Of a DNA stretch of 64,000 nucleotides, positions 25,021 to 34,061 are shown one piece after another. This stretch comes from Amycolatopsis azurea DSM 43854. GTDB lineage: Bacteria; Actinomycetota; Actinomycetes; Mycobacteriales; Pseudonocardiaceae. Both the position numbers and the translations under genes were made by a program. The stretch spans positions 124,001-188,000 of the forward strand of contig NZ_MUXN01000006.1 in NCBI RefSeq assembly GCF_001995215.1. The letters run 5' to 3'. The notes beneath the pieces are model-generated. The model was not told the DNA's origin. It saw nothing but the letters and a program-made list of their open reading frames with translations, and searched no databases. Numbering within the stretch: position 1 is the stretch's first letter; each line of letters starts with the position of its first letter.

Positions 25021-26910
25021 ATGAGCACCGCCCCGAACGTCCACCCCATCATCGCCGAAGTCACCGAGCGCGTCGCCGCCCGCAGCGCCGAGACCCGCGC
25101 CGCGTACCTCGAGCGCGTCGCCGCCGCCCACGAGGAAGGGCCGGTCCGGCGCGGGCTCGACTGCAGCAACCTCGCCCACGGCTTCGCCGCCATGGAAGGT
25201 GTCGACAAAGCGGCACTGCGCGCCGCGCGGGCACCGGGCGTCGCGATCGTCTCGTCCTACAACGACATGCTTTCGGCGCACCAGCCGATGCAGGAGTACC
25301 CCGCGATGCTGAAGGGGTCGGTCCGCCAGGCGGGCGGCGTGGCCCAGTTCGCCGGCGGCGTGCCCGCGATGTGCGACGGCGTCACGCAGGGCCGTCCGGG
25401 GATGGAGCTGTCGCTGTTCAGCCGCGAGGTGATCGCGATGTCGACCGCGATCGCGCTCTCGCACGACATGTTCGACGCGGCGCTGCTGCTCGGCGTCTGC
25501 GACAAGATCGTCCCCGGCCTGCTGATCGGGGCGCTGTCCTTCGGTCACCTCCCGGCGATCCTCGTGCCCGCCGGGCCGATGAACTCGGGCCTGCCGAACA
25601 AGGAGAAGGCGCGCGTGCGCCAGCTCTACGCCGAGGGCAAGGCGACCCGCGAAGACCTGCTGGACGCCGAAGCGGCTTCGTACCACTCGGCGGGAACGTG
25701 CACGTTCTACGGCACGGCCAACTCGAACCAGATGGTGGTCGAGGTGATGGGCCTGCATCTGCCGGGTGCCAGCTTCGTGCAGCCGAACTCGCCGCTGCGG
25801 CGCGTCCTCACCGAGGAGGCCGGACGCCGCGTCGTGAAGCTCTCGCGAGGCGAGGAGTACACGCCGATCTCGCGGGTGATCGACGAGAAGGCCGTCGTCA
25901 ACGGAGTCATCGCGCTGCTCGCCACCGGCGGCTCGACCAACCACACGATGCACCTCGTCGCGATCGCCGCGGCCGCGGGCATCCAGCTGACCTGGGACGA
26001 CTTCTCGGACCTGTCGTCGGTGATCCCGCTGCTGGCCCGCGTGTACCCGAACGGCAGCGCGGACATCAACCACTTCCACGCCGCCGGGGGCATCCAGTTC
26101 CTGGTCGGCACGCTGCTCGACGCGGGCCTGCTGCACGAGGACGTCCAGACCGTCGCCGGGCCGGGCCTGCACCGCTACCGGCAGGAGCCGATCCTCTCCG
26201 AGGGCGAACTGGTCTGGCGCGACGTGCCGACGCACAGTCTCGACGAGGACGTCCTGCGCCCGGTGTGGCGCCCGTTCGCTTCCGACGGCGGGCTGCGGAT
26301 GGTCGCGGGCAACCTCGGCCGCGCGGTGATCAAGGTGTCCGCGGTGGCCCCGGAGCACCGGATCGTCCAGGCCCCGGCGCGGGTGTTCACCGACCAGCAG
26401 TCCTTCAAGGACGCTTTCGAGGCAGGCGAGCTGGACCGCGACGTCGTCGTGGTCATCCGGCAGCAGGGCCCGCAGGCGAACGGGATGCCGGAACTGCACG
26501 GGCTCACCCCGGCGCTCGGCGTGCTGATGGACCGCGGGCACCAGGTGGCGTTGCTCACCGACGGCCGGATGTCCGGCGCGTCCGGCAAGATCCCCGCGGC
26601 GATCCAGGTGACCCCGGAAGCCGCCGCGGGCGGCCCGATCGCGCGGATCGCCGACGGCGACGTCGTCCGCCTCGACGCCAGGGCCGGGACGCTGGACGTC
26701 CTCGTGGGTGACGAAGAACTCGCCCGCCGTGAACTGGTGGACTCCCCGCCTTCGGAGGCATCCTGGACCGGCACCGGCCGGGAGCTGTTCGCGGCGCTGC
26801 GCCGCGCGGTCGGTCCCGCCGATCAGGGCGCGAGCGTGTTCGGACCGCTCACGCCGGAACACTTCGGCGCTCCGGCGCACACGTTGACCCCTGTGGAGGT
26901 AACCCAGTGA
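25021..26910 (+). CDS. edd: 6-phosphogluconate dehydratase
   Basis: First enzyme of the Entner-Doudoroff pathway: 6-phosphogluconate to KDPG. 629 residues, IlvD/Edd family. Fe-S cysteines are in [15 protein letters not shown] and [13 protein letters not shown]; further family stretches are [23 protein letters not shown] (about 200) and [17 protein letters not shown]. The length and the coupling to eda (GTGA overlap) mark it as Edd rather than IlvD. Its presence gives this organism a full Entner-Doudoroff branch. Confidence 0.96.
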   Translation: MSTAPNVHPIIAEVTERVAARSAETRAAYLERVAAAHEEGPVRRGLDCSNLAHGFAAMEGVDKAALRAARAPGVAIVSSYNDMLSAHQPMQEYPAMLKGSVRQAGGVAQFAGGVPAMCDGVTQGRPGMELSLFSREVIAMSTAIALSHDMFDAALLLGVCDKIVPGLLIGALSFGHLPAILVPAGPMNSGLPNKEKARVRQLYAEGKATREDLLDAEAASYHSAGTCTFYGTANSNQMVVEVMGLHLPGASFVQPNSPLRRVLTEEAGRRVVKLSRGEEYTPISRVIDEKAVVNGVIALLATGGSTNHTMHLVAIAAAAGIQLTWDDFSDLSSVIPLLARVYPNGSADINHFHAAGGIQFLVGTLLDAGLLHEDVQTVAGPGLHRYRQEPILSEGELVWRDVPTHSLDEDVLRPVWRPFASDGGLRMVAGNLGRAVIKVSAVAPEHRIVQAPARVFTDQQSFKDAFEAGELDRDVVVVIRQQGPQANGMPELHGLTPALGVLMDRGHQVALLTDGRMSGASGKIPAAIQVTPEAAAGGPIARIADGDVVRLDARAGTLDVLVGDEELARRELVDSPPSEASWTGTGRELFAALRRAVGPADQGASVFGPLTPEHFGAPAHTLTPVEVTQ

Positions 26911-27527
26911 CCACCGGCGCCGACCTGCTCGGCCTGTCCCCCGTGATGCCCGTCGTCGTGCTCGACGACGCCGCCGACGCGGTGCCCACCGCGCGGGCCC
27001 TGCTCGCGGGCGGCATCGGCGTGATCGAGCTGACCCTGCGCACCCCGGCGGCACTCGCCTCCATCGAGCGCATCGCCGCCGAGGTCCCGGAGATCGTCAT
27101 CGGCGCCGGGACCGTCACCGCGCCCGAACACGCCAAGCAGGCCGCCGACGCCGGTGCGAAGTTCCTGGTCACGCCGGGTTGCACCGACTCCGTGCTGGAC
27201 GCCGCGTTCGACACCGGCCTGCCGTTCCTGCCCGGCGCGAGCACGGTGTCCGAGGCGATGCGGCTGGCCGAGCGTGGACTGACCGCCCTGAAGTTCTTCC
27301 CCGCCGAGGCCAGCGGCGGGGTGGCGTACCTGAAGTCGATCGGCGGGCCGCTGCCCGGGCTGCGTTTCTGCCCGACCGGCGGGATCACCGTGAAGACCGC
27401 GCCGGACTACCTCGCACTGTCCAATGTGGGCTGCATCGGTGGCTCGTGGCTGACGCCGAAGGACGCGTTGGCGGCCAAGGACTTCGGGAAGATCGAGGCC
27501 TTCGCCGCGGAGGCGTCGAAGCTCTGA
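26907..27527 (+). CDS. eda: KDPG aldolase
   Basis: Cleaves 2-keto-3-deoxy-6-phosphogluconate to pyruvate and glyceraldehyde-3-phosphate. 206 residues from GTG overlapping edd. Schiff-base Lys129 in [10 protein letters not shown], catalytic Glu41 in IELTLRTP, and phosphate-binding PTGGIT. Last gene of the pair; a clear terminator follows 9 nt after the stop. Confidence 0.96.
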   Translation: MTTGADLLGLSPVMPVVVLDDAADAVPTARALLAGGIGVIELTLRTPAALASIERIAAEVPEIVIGAGTVTAPEHAKQAADAGAKFLVTPGCTDSVLDAAFDTGLPFLPGASTVSEAMRLAERGLTALKFFPAEASGGVAYLKSIGGPLPGLRFCPTGGITVKTAPDYLALSNVGCIGGSWLTPKDALAAKDFGKIEAFAAEASKL

Positions 27528-27535
27528 TCCTCTTG

Positions 27536-27567
27536 GTGAAGGCCACCTTTTCGGAGGTGGCCTTCAC
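27536..27567 (+). terminator. terminator of edd-eda
   Basis: Perfect 13-bp stem GTGAAGGCCACCT / AGGTGGCCTTCAC, 6-nt loop, followed by TGTTTTC. It shares the GTGAAGGCC core with hairpin family A, showing that this family and terminators overlap. Confidence 0.75.
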
Positions 27568-27572
27568 TGTTT

Positions 27573-28010
27573 TCAGAGCGGGAGCTGGTACTGGATGAAG
27601 CCCCGGTTGACCGCGACCTGGTCGTACAGGCGCCGCGCGGTGGCGTTGGATTCCTTGGTGTGCCAGTAAACGCGGCCGCAGTCACGGTCGCGCGCCCAGT
27701 CGGCGACCGCCTCGATCAGTGCCCGCGCGACACCTTTGCCCCGGGATTCCGGCGCGGTGAACAGATCTTGTAGGTAACAGACGTCGGTGAGCGCGGAAGT
27801 GCTGGGATGCACCAGGAAGTGCACGATCCCGGCGAGCTCGCCGTCCACGTGCGCGCCGAGCGCGTGCATCCGCTCCCCCGTGCGGAATTCGCGCCAGGCG
27901 CGGTCGTAGACCTCTTGGTGCGCGACACGCTCGTAGAAGGCGATGTACGCGCGGAACAGCTTTTCCCAGGCTTCGCGGTCTTCGGGCTTCAGCGGCTCGA
28001 TAGTGATCAT
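27573..28010 (-). CDS. GNAT family N-acetyltransferase
   Basis: 145 residues from ATG at 28010 (GGGAGG upstream; the longer frame starting at 28073 has no RBS). Acetyl-CoA site: [20 protein letters not shown] (Arg-x-x-Gly-Lys-Gly pattern), then the [19 protein letters not shown] helix. Closest in style to acetyltransferases acting on small amines. Standalone; substrate unknown. Confidence 0.88.
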   Translation of the reverse strand: MITIEPLKPEDREAWEKLFRAYIAFYERVAHQEVYDRAWREFRTGERMHALGAHVDGELAGIVHFLVHPSTSALTDVCYLQDLFTAPESRGKGVARALIEAVADWARDRDCGRVYWHTKESNATARRLYDQVAVNRGFIQYQLPL

Positions 28011-28095
28011 GTCGTCCTCCCAGTGATCACCCGAGCCTAAAGTTCCTCTGCCCGGCCGGGAGTGGCCAATCACGCGGTAAAGCGCATTGCCACTC

Positions 28096-28535
28096 TCAGC
28101 TGACGGCTTGCTTCACCAGGGTGGCGACGCGCTTCTTCACCGCGGGGGTGGCTTCGGTCAGCGCGAAGGCCGTCGCCCACATCGCGCCGTCGTCCAGCTG
28201 GGCCGCCTCGTTGAAACCGAGCGTCGCGTACCGCGTCTTGAACTTGGCCGACGCCTGGAAGAAGCAGACGATCTTGCCGTCCAGCGCGTACGCGGGCTGG
28301 CCGTACCAGAGCTTCGGCGCGAGCATCGGGGCGTTCGCCTTCACGACGGCGTGGACCAGTTCGGCAGCACCCGGTCCTCGTCGGTCATCTCGGCGATCTT
28401 GTCGACCACGTCCTGCTCCGCCGCCGCGGCCTTGTCGGCGGCCGAGCTACGACGCGCGGCCTTCTTCATGTCCTGGGCATGTTCCTTCATCGCGGCCTTC
28501 TCTTCGGCCGAGAATCCTTCGTAGGTGGTGCTCAT
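28096..28535 (-). pseudogene. DUF1801-type small gene broken by a 1-nt frameshift
   Basis: An upstream frame (ATG 28535, GGAGAAAAC before it) reads MSTTYEGFSAEEKAAMKE to [15 protein letters not shown] and stops at 28341. A second frame (28344-28096) reads [21 protein letters not shown] to the end. Adding one G after GGTGCT near 28363 restores one 146-residue protein ([19 protein letters not shown]), the normal shape of this family (helical N-term, then WYGQPAYA and GKIVCFFQ). No slippery heptamer is seen, so this is a mutation or a sequencing error rather than programmed frameshifting. Confidence 0.8.
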
Positions 28536-28585
28536 GGTGTTTTCTCCAAGGTAGGCGGCGAGCGGGGGCATCCGGAAGTGGCACA

Positions 28586-29209
28586 TCAGGACTGGGCGGC
28601 GAGAGTGGAGGACTCCCAGGCGAACCCGTCCGGGTCGGTGAACAGGGCGGCGCCGCAGATCGCGATCCGGTGCGAGCCGGTGCCCTCCGGGGCGACGCCG
28701 GCGTCCTTGGCCAGGGCCTTGCGCCGGTACAGCGCCAGCTTGACCGCGTCCGATCCGGACTCGAACTCGACGTACATGCGGCCGAAGCTCTTCCCGACGG
28801 TGAGGCCGTGCTCGACGTAGAACTTCTTGCTCGCGGCCACGTCGGCGACACCCAGCAGCAGGACGATGTCGTCGAACTCGCGGGCGGCGGGACCGGTGTT
28901 CTTCTTCGCCGAGGTGGCGATCTTCCAGATCGCGCCGTCCGGAGCCTGGATGGTGCCGCCGTAGCCCCACATCGACTTGGTGGCGGGCTTGATCACGGTC
29001 GCGCCGGCGGCGACGGCGGCGTCGATGAGCGCGTCGGCGTTGGCAGGCTGGGAAACCGTGAGGGAAAGGGTGTAGCCGCGGAAGCCGGTGGAGGGCTCCT
29101 GCGAGGCCCGCAGGCGCAGCTGGGTGTCGAGCCCGAAAGCCGTGGAGTAGAAGCGTTCGGCGGCCTCGGTGTCGGCCACTTCGAGGGTGATGGCGTCGAT
29201 GAAGTTCAT
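28586..29209 (-). CDS. VOC/glyoxalase-fold protein, two modules
   Basis: 207 residues. Two beta-alpha-beta-beta-beta modules: ITLEVADTEAAERFYSTAFGLD (1-25) and DIVLLLGVADVAASKKFYVEHGL (about 112-134), ending ALFTDPDGFAWE. Metal ligands are not fully conserved, so a binding or antibiotic-sequestering role is as likely as catalysis. 50 nt upstream of the broken DUF1801 gene, same strand, so probably its operon leader. Confidence 0.85.
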   Translation of the reverse strand: MNFIDAITLEVADTEAAERFYSTAFGLDTQLRLRASQEPSTGFRGYTLSLTVSQPANADALIDAAVAAGATVIKPATKSMWGYGGTIQAPDGAIWKIATSAKKNTGPAAREFDDIVLLLGVADVAASKKFYVEHGLTVGKSFGRMYVEFESGSDAVKLALYRRKALAKDAGVAPEGTGSHRIAICGAALFTDPDGFAWESSTLAAQS

Positions 29210-29356
29210 GCCGGTAACGCTATTTCTCAGCGGGCGCCCGGTGCTTCTTGATTCCTGATCGGTCGCATCGGCGCTGGTCAGAGCCCCGGCTTGGCGGCTG
29301 CCTCTCTTGCTCTAACCCGAATTGCCACTCACGACCGTCAGGCCCGAGCCGGGTCT

Positions 29357-29419
29357 TTCGCGTGACTGAGCGGACGTCACGTGTGATCAGACGGACGACA
29401 CGCGTGACTGGGCGGACGA
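29357..29419. repeat. array of three 21-nt repeats (family D)
   Basis: Three units of exactly 21 nt, each with CGTGACTG or CGTGATCAG followed by GCGGACG. Same period and related sequence as 1865 and 54388. It lies in a 429-nt gene-free gap (29210-29638); the first 140 nt of that gap show nothing I can name. Confidence 0.7.
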
Positions 29420-29477
29420 CACTCTCGCGGCCGGGCCTCATCACGAGTCGGGCTGTGGGGGCAGTGCGCTTCAAGCG

Positions 29478-29532
29478 TGTCGCGAAAGCCACGTTCGCGA
29501 CGTCTGGTGTCCCGAAAGTGGCTTTCGCGACA
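29478..29532. repeat. 25-bp inverted repeat related to family B
   Basis: Arms TGTCGCGAAAGCCAC... and its near-complement (two mismatches) around a short loop; the core CGAAAGCCAC/GTGGCTTTCG equals that of family B. Thus the family B core occurs without its flanks. Confidence 0.7.
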
Positions 29533-29581
29533 CCGTCTGGCGATCTGCCGCCCAGCTGCCGTGCCCCTTGAGAACGCAAAA

Positions 29582-29616
29582 CACCGGCCGGCGGGCAGAT
29601 GCCCGCTCGGCCGGTG
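29582..29616 (-). terminator. terminator of recA-recX
   Basis: On the minus strand a nested stem CACCGGCCG-AGCGGGCA... closes and is followed by TTTTGCGTT, 22 nt after the recX stop. A good intrinsic terminator for the recA-recX transcript. Confidence 0.8.
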
Positions 29617-29638
29617 AGCAGCTCGTCTGGAGGGGAAC

Positions 29639-30181
29639 TCAGTCGAGGGTGGCGTCGTCCAGGAGTGCCGATTCGGCGCCGAACTCGCGGAGTTCGTCGC
29701 GGATCACGGTGTAGGCCAGCCCCTGGGGATAGCCCTTGCGGGCGAGGAAGCCCAGCAAGCGGCGGATCGCCGTCTGCTCGTCGACGTTGCCCAAGGAGCG
29801 CATGCGCTTCCGTACCAGCTCTCGGGCGCGCTGCTCCTCTGCCTCTCGGTCCACCTCGTCGGCGGCCTGGACGGCGATATCCCCATCGATTCCTTTGCGT
29901 TTGAGTTCGGCCACGAGTGCGTTCCGTGCCAGGCCCATGTTGGCATGGCGGGAACGAACCCACATCTCGGCGAACTCGGCGTCGTTGATGAGCCCTGCCT
30001 GGTCCAGCTTACCGAGCAGGGTCTCCGTCGTCTCCTCGTCGAAGCCCTTGCGTTTGAGGGCCTGACGCAGTTCGTCCGTGGAGCGCGGGCGCGCGGCCAG
30101 GAGATCGAAGCAGATCTCCTTGGCCTTCTTCCTCCGCTCGTCCGGCGGCAGTTCCGCCGGATCCACCTTGGGCGCTCGCAT
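29639..30181 (-). CDS. recX: RecA regulator RecX
   Basis: 180 residues; GAGGAG before the ATG at 30181. Helical three-repeat protein (ARPRSTDELRQALKRKGFDEE, LINDAEFAEMWVRSR, LVRKRMRSLG). Binds and caps RecA filaments, limiting recombination and SOS activation. 26 nt downstream of recA, as in other actinobacteria. Confidence 0.95.
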   Translation of the reverse strand: MRAPKVDPAELPPDERRKKAKEICFDLLAARPRSTDELRQALKRKGFDEETTETLLGKLDQAGLINDAEFAEMWVRSRHANMGLARNALVAELKRKGIDGDIAVQAADEVDREAEEQRARELVRKRMRSLGNVDEQTAIRRLLGFLARKGYPQGLAYTVIRDELREFGAESALLDDATLD

Positions 30182-30207
30182 TCAGCTCCTCTGAGAAATT
30201 CGACCGG

Positions 30208-31248
30208 TCAGAAATCGACCGGCGCGGGGGCGGCTTCGGCGTCGACGGCGGCACCGATGCCGAGCTTCTCCTTGATGCGCTTCTCGATCTCGTTGGCGAT
30301 GTCCGGGTTGTCCAGCAGGAACTTGCGGGCGTTCTCCTTGCCCTGGCCCAGCTGGTCGCCCTCGTAGGTGTACCAGGCGCCGGACTTGCGCAGGATGCCC
30401 TGGTCGACGCCCATGTCGATCAACGAACCCTCGCGGGAGACACCCTTGCCGTAGAGGATGTCGAACTCGGCCTGCTTGAAGGGCGGCGCGACCTTGTTCT
30501 TCACGACCTTGACGCGGGTGCGGTTGCCGACGGGCTCGCCGCCGTCCTTCAGCGTCTCGATCCGGCGGACGTCCAGGCGGACCGACGCGTAGAACTTCAG
30601 CGCCTTACCACCGGTCGTGGTCTCCGGGGAGCCGAACATGACGCCGATCTTCTCGCGCAGCTGGTTGATGAAGATCGCGGTGGTGCCGGAGTTGTTCATC
30701 GCACCGGTCATCTTCCGCAGCGCCTGGCTCATCAGCCGGGCCTGGAGACCGACGTGGTTGTCGCCCATCTCGCCCTCGATCTCGGCGCGGGGCACGAGCG
30801 CGGCGACCGAGTCGATGACCAGGATGTCGAGCGCGCCGGAGCGGATCAGCATGTCCGCGATCTCGAGCGCCTGCTCACCGGTGTCCGGCTGGGAGACCAG
30901 CAGCGCGTCGGTGTCGACGCCGAGCTTCTTGGCGTACTCCGGGTCCAGCGCGTGCTCCGCGTCGATGAACGCGGCGATGCCGCCGTTCTTCTGCGCGTTG
31001 GCGACCGCGTGCAGCGCGACGGTGGTCTTACCGGAGGACTCCGGACCGTAGATCTCGATGACCCGGCCGCGGGGCAGGCCGCCGATCCCGAGCGCGACGT
31101 CGAGGGCGATGGCGCCGGTGGGGATGACTTCGATCGGCGCGCGGCCTTCTTCGCCCAGGCGCATGACCGAGCCCTTGCCGTACTGCTTGTCGATCTGGGC
31201 GAGGGCCAGTTCGAGCGCCTTGTCCTTGTCGGGTGCTGCTGGTGCCAT
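30208..31248 (-). CDS. recA: recombinase RecA
   Basis: ATP-dependent strand-exchange protein and LexA co-protease. 346 residues from ATG at 31248 (GAGGTGG 5 nt before it). P-loop GPESSGKTT (68-76), Walker [14 protein letters not shown]1/L2 region [16 protein letters not shown]. No intein interrupts it, unlike RecA of M. tuberculosis. An SOS box lies 141 nt upstream, so the gene is LexA-controlled; recX follows. Confidence 0.98.
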   Translation of the reverse strand: MAPAAPDKDKALELALAQIDKQYGKGSVMRLGEEGRAPIEVIPTGAIALDVALGIGGLPRGRVIEIYGPESSGKTTVALHAVANAQKNGGIAAFIDAEHALDPEYAKKLGVDTDALLVSQPDTGEQALEIADMLIRSGALDILVIDSVAALVPRAEIEGEMGDNHVGLQARLMSQALRKMTGAMNNSGTTAIFINQLREKIGVMFGSPETTTGGKALKFYASVRLDVRRIETLKDGGEPVGNRTRVKVVKNKVAPPFKQAEFDILYGKGVSREGSLIDMGVDQGILRKSGAWYTYEGDQLGQGKENARKFLLDNPDIANEIEKRIKEKLGIGAAVDAEAAPAPVDF

Positions 31249-31388
31249 GGAGTCCACCTCGTTGGTTGAGCCGGGTAGGGCTTGTTCTGTTCTGAGCTGT
31301 CGGGTCCGACGCTACGGGCGACCACCGACAATTCCAGGCCTCGCGCCCAAGCTGTGGATCGCTGACCCCGTTGTGGACAACACCATAG

Positions 31389-31404
31389 ACGAACGTGTGT
31401 TCGA
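31389..31404. promoter_or_regulatory. SOS box before recA
   Basis: ACGAAC-GTGT-GTTCGA, matching the actinobacterial LexA operator TCGAAC-N4-GTTCGA at 11 of 12 defined positions. It lies 141 nt upstream of the recA ATG and just before the DUF3046 stop. Confidence 0.88.
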
Positions 31405-31454
31405 GGCCGTGGCCGACACGCCGTTGCGCTAGGGTTCTTGCCCTTCTTTCGAGG

Positions 31455-31649
31455 TCAGCGCCTCTCCGGCGGGACTTCGAAGGCGTCGCAGACCGCCCGC
31501 CAGACGTCTTTCGCCGAGGTTCCCGCGTCGAGTGCCTGTTCGACGGTCCGGCCCCCGAGTTCGCCGAAGACGTGATCCCTGGAGAGGGTTTCCGCACGTC
31601 CGGAACCGAATTCGTCGGCCATCAGCCGCCGGAAAACCGTGATACGCAT
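31455..31649 (-). CDS. DUF3046 protein (Rv2738c-like)
   Basis: 64 residues, ATG at 31649. MRITVFRRLMADEFGSGRAETLSRDHVFGELGGRTVEQALDAG (written in part) is the DUF3046 pattern, a small helical protein encoded directly before recA in most actinobacteria. Short enough to be missed. Function unknown; conserved linkage with recA suggests, but does not prove, a DNA-repair role. It is not in the recA transcript necessarily, because the SOS box lies between them. Confidence 0.88.
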   Translation of the reverse strand: MRITVFRRLMADEFGSGRAETLSRDHVFGELGGRTVEQALDAGTSAKDVWRAVCDAFEVPPERR

Positions 31650-31682
31650 CGAGCGGAGTCTAGCCCGGCACCGGGCGGGAAA

Positions 31683-31735
31683 CGCGTGAAGGCCCCCTTC
31701 CCTCGACTGAGCCGAGGGAAGGGGGCCTTCACGCG
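31683..31735. repeat. perfect 23-bp inverted repeat, hairpin family A copy 3
   Basis: CGCGTGAAGGCCCCCTTCCC plus TCG pairs perfectly around ACTGAGC. The loop-side bases differ from copies 1, 2 and 4 with compensation. It is in the 340-nt gap between the Hsp70 stop and DUF3046 start. Confidence 0.8.
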
Positions 31736-31741
31736 CGATTG

Positions 31742-31867
31742 GAGGAGTAAGGCAAAGGTGGCGTGCTCAGTCACTCGCCCGCACGCCGACCTCGGGTGTT
31801 GCGAAAGCCACTTCCGCAACGTTGAAGGTTGCGAAAGTGGCTTTCGCAACGCTTCCGGGGCTCCGCC
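31742..31867. repeat. ~125-bp repeated element, family B copy 2
   Basis: Same layout as 20721-20842: GAGGAGTAAGGCAAAGGTGG at one end, GTTGCGAAAG-CCA-CTTCCGCAAC and GTTGCGAAAG-TGG-CTTTCGCAAC in the middle, GCTTCCGGGGCTCCGCC at the other. Differences are mostly point changes. The ending GAAGGAGGCCTTCACGGAC (to 31941) is also shared with copy 1. Confidence 0.8.
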
Positions 31868-31989
31868 GCCCACGAGACCACAAGATCCGCGGTGAAGGGG
31901 TCCTTCCCTACCCTGAAAGTAGTGAAGGAGGCCTTCACGGACTTGGCACCCGACAGGACACCTTTGCCCTACCGCTCTATAAAACGGGC

Positions 31990-33888
31990 CTACTCGCCCG
32001 GCTGGACGCTCTTTTCGAAGTAGTCGGCCAGTTCGCCCGGCGTCGGGGTCTGTCCTTCGGCCGGGACCTGGTAGATGAAGCCGACCAGCGGCCGGTCGGT
32101 CACGGTGAACACCAGGACGGCGGCGTTCCGCCCGGCGGCCGAGGAGTACTGGCCGTCCAGGGCGTTGCCCGCCCACTTGGCCTCGGTGCGGTCCCCGCCC
32201 GCCGACTTGAGCAGTCCGTCGGTGTAGGCCTTGAGCTTCTCCGCCGAACCGCTCTGCAGATAGGTCACCTGGGTTCCGGCGCGGCCCGGCGCGGAGCAGG
32301 TCGACGTCACGCCGAGGTCTTCCGCCGGTTTCGCCGGCCCGTTGCCCATCCCGGGCTTGCAGTCGCCGGTGTCGGCGATCTTCCCGGCGAGCTGACGCAG
32401 GCAGCCGGTGAGGCCCTTGTCGTCGGCCGCGCCGGGCGTCTTGCATTCGTCGGCCGTGTAGGTCGTCACCGACGAGGACGTCAGGAAGTACGTGAGCCCG
32501 GCGGCGAGCAGCACGACGACGGCCACGATGGCCCCGATGACGAGCGGCTTCTTCTTGCTCGCGGGCGCCTTCTCGGCGGTGGTCTGCCCGGCGAGGGAGT
32601 ACGTCGGGAAGTTCGTCGGCGCGGGCTGCTGCACCTGCTGCGGGCCGCTGTTCGGGTAACCCGACTGGGGGAAACCTCCGGACTGGCCGGGACCGCCCGC
32701 CTGATAGCCGGGGATCGAGGCGACCGGCGGCGCGTACGGGCCCGAAGCGCCGACCTGGTGCGCGCCGGTTCCGGCCGCGACCTGCCCTTCGACGCCCTGT
32801 GTGCGCGTGCTGATGCCGTCGGAGGCGACGTGCTGCGCACCGAGGGCGACCGCGGTCTCGGGCTGGTCGAGGCTGCCGGGGACGACGCCGAGCTTCTCCG
32901 CGATCAGGCTGCCGACCAGCGGAAGCCTGCTCGAACCGCCGACGAGGTAGATCCCGGCGAGCCGGTCCGGGGTCATCCCGGCGGACCGGACCACGCGCGC
33001 CATCAGCTCGACACTGCGCAGCATCGACGGCCGCACGAGCGCTTCGAGTTCGCCTCGCGTGACGAGGACGTCCTCGAACGGCTCCGGCATCGGGACCTCG
33101 GTCTGCGGGTGCCGCGACAGAGCCTCCTTCGCCGCCTTCACGTCTTCCTGCAGCGCGCGTCGCGTACGACGGTCCGGAGTGGACTCGGGCCGCAGGACCC
33201 GCTGCCAGCGCTGGGGATCCTTGTGCGAGACCTCGCGGCCGACGTGCACCAGCAGCGCCTGGTCGACGTCGAGGCCACCGAGGTCGGGAAGGCCGTCTTC
33301 GGCCACGACGGTGAAGCCGCCGTTCGGGGTCGCGCCGACGATCGCGACGTCGAAGGTGCCGGCGCCGAGGTCGTACACGGCGAGCGCCTGACCGGGCGCG
33401 AGCGTCTTGCCGGGGAACGACGCGAAATGCGCCGCCGCGGCGACCGGCTCGGGGACGAGCACCAGGTTGCCGCCCATCCCGGCGAGCCGGGCGGCGGACA
33501 GCAGCACGTTGCGGCGGGTCTGGCCCCACTGCGCGGGGTGGGTGAGGCGGACCTCGTCGGGCAGTTCGCCGCCGAGCTGGCGGGTGGTCTCGTCGAGCAC
33601 CCGGCGCAGGATCGCGGCCAGCACCTCGGTGACCGGGATGACGTCGGTGCCCAGCAGGAGCGTCTGCTCGTCGATGCGGCGTTTGGGGTTGGGCTCGAAG
33701 CGGGTCGGGTCGAGGCGGGCGCGCCGTTCGGCGTCCCGGCCGACCATGATCGTGCCTTCCTCGGTGGCGAACACCGCGGACGGCATGTTGGCCGAACCGT
33801 CGACCTCGACCACCCGCGGCGGCCTCCCGTGCGCAGAAAGGACGGCCACGGTGTTGGACGTCCCGAGGTCCACCGACAGGATCCGCAC
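31990..33888 (-). CDS. membrane-tethered Hsp70-family protein
   Basis: 632 residues from GTG at 33888. N-terminal Hsp70 ATPase domain: VDLGTSNTVA (6-15), DLGAGTFDVAIVG (173-185), VGGSSRLPLVGS (316). After about 365 the substrate-binding domain of DnaK is replaced by a Gly/Pro/Gln-rich linker, one transmembrane helix (449-470) and a ~160-residue extracellular domain with four or more cysteines (DECKTPG, LTGCLRQ, GDCKPG). This is an actinobacterial one-pass Hsp70 type. It may couple ATP-driven change to an outside sensor; inference only. Confidence 0.88.
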   Translation of the reverse strand: MRILSVDLGTSNTVAVLSAHGRPPRVVEVDGSANMPSAVFATEEGTIMVGRDAERRARLDPTRFEPNPKRRIDEQTLLLGTDVIPVTEVLAAILRRVLDETTRQLGGELPDEVRLTHPAQWGQTRRNVLLSAARLAGMGGNLVLVPEPVAAAAHFASFPGKTLAPGQALAVYDLGAGTFDVAIVGATPNGGFTVVAEDGLPDLGGLDVDQALLVHVGREVSHKDPQRWQRVLRPESTPDRRTRRALQEDVKAAKEALSRHPQTEVPMPEPFEDVLVTRGELEALVRPSMLRSVELMARVVRSAGMTPDRLAGIYLVGGSSRLPLVGSLIAEKLGVVPGSLDQPETAVALGAQHVASDGISTRTQGVEGQVAAGTGAHQVGASGPYAPPVASIPGYQAGGPGQSGGFPQSGYPNSGPQQVQQPAPTNFPTYSLAGQTTAEKAPASKKKPLVIGAIVAVVVLLAAGLTYFLTSSSVTTYTADECKTPGAADDKGLTGCLRQLAGKIADTGDCKPGMGNGPAKPAEDLGVTSTCSAPGRAGTQVTYLQSGSAEKLKAYTDGLLKSAGGDRTEAKWAGNALDGQYSSAAGRNAAVLVFTVTDRPLVGFIYQVPAEGQTPTPGELADYFEKSVQPGE

Positions 33889-34061
33889 AGCTCTTACCCC
33901 TTCAACAGACGAACGGCGGCCGCCCCAGTACCGATCCGGCCGCGCTGGCCGTGATGCTCCCACGAGCGGCGTCGCCGCACGTGCGGAACCCGCCGAACTC
34001 GTCCCCGACCGGGTGCCGGGTCACCGGGCCCGGAGCGAAACTGTCGGTGGTCCGGCGCACT

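Noticed and set aside
30208..31248. Intein in recA
   Set aside because: The gene is 346 residues with uninterrupted motifs.
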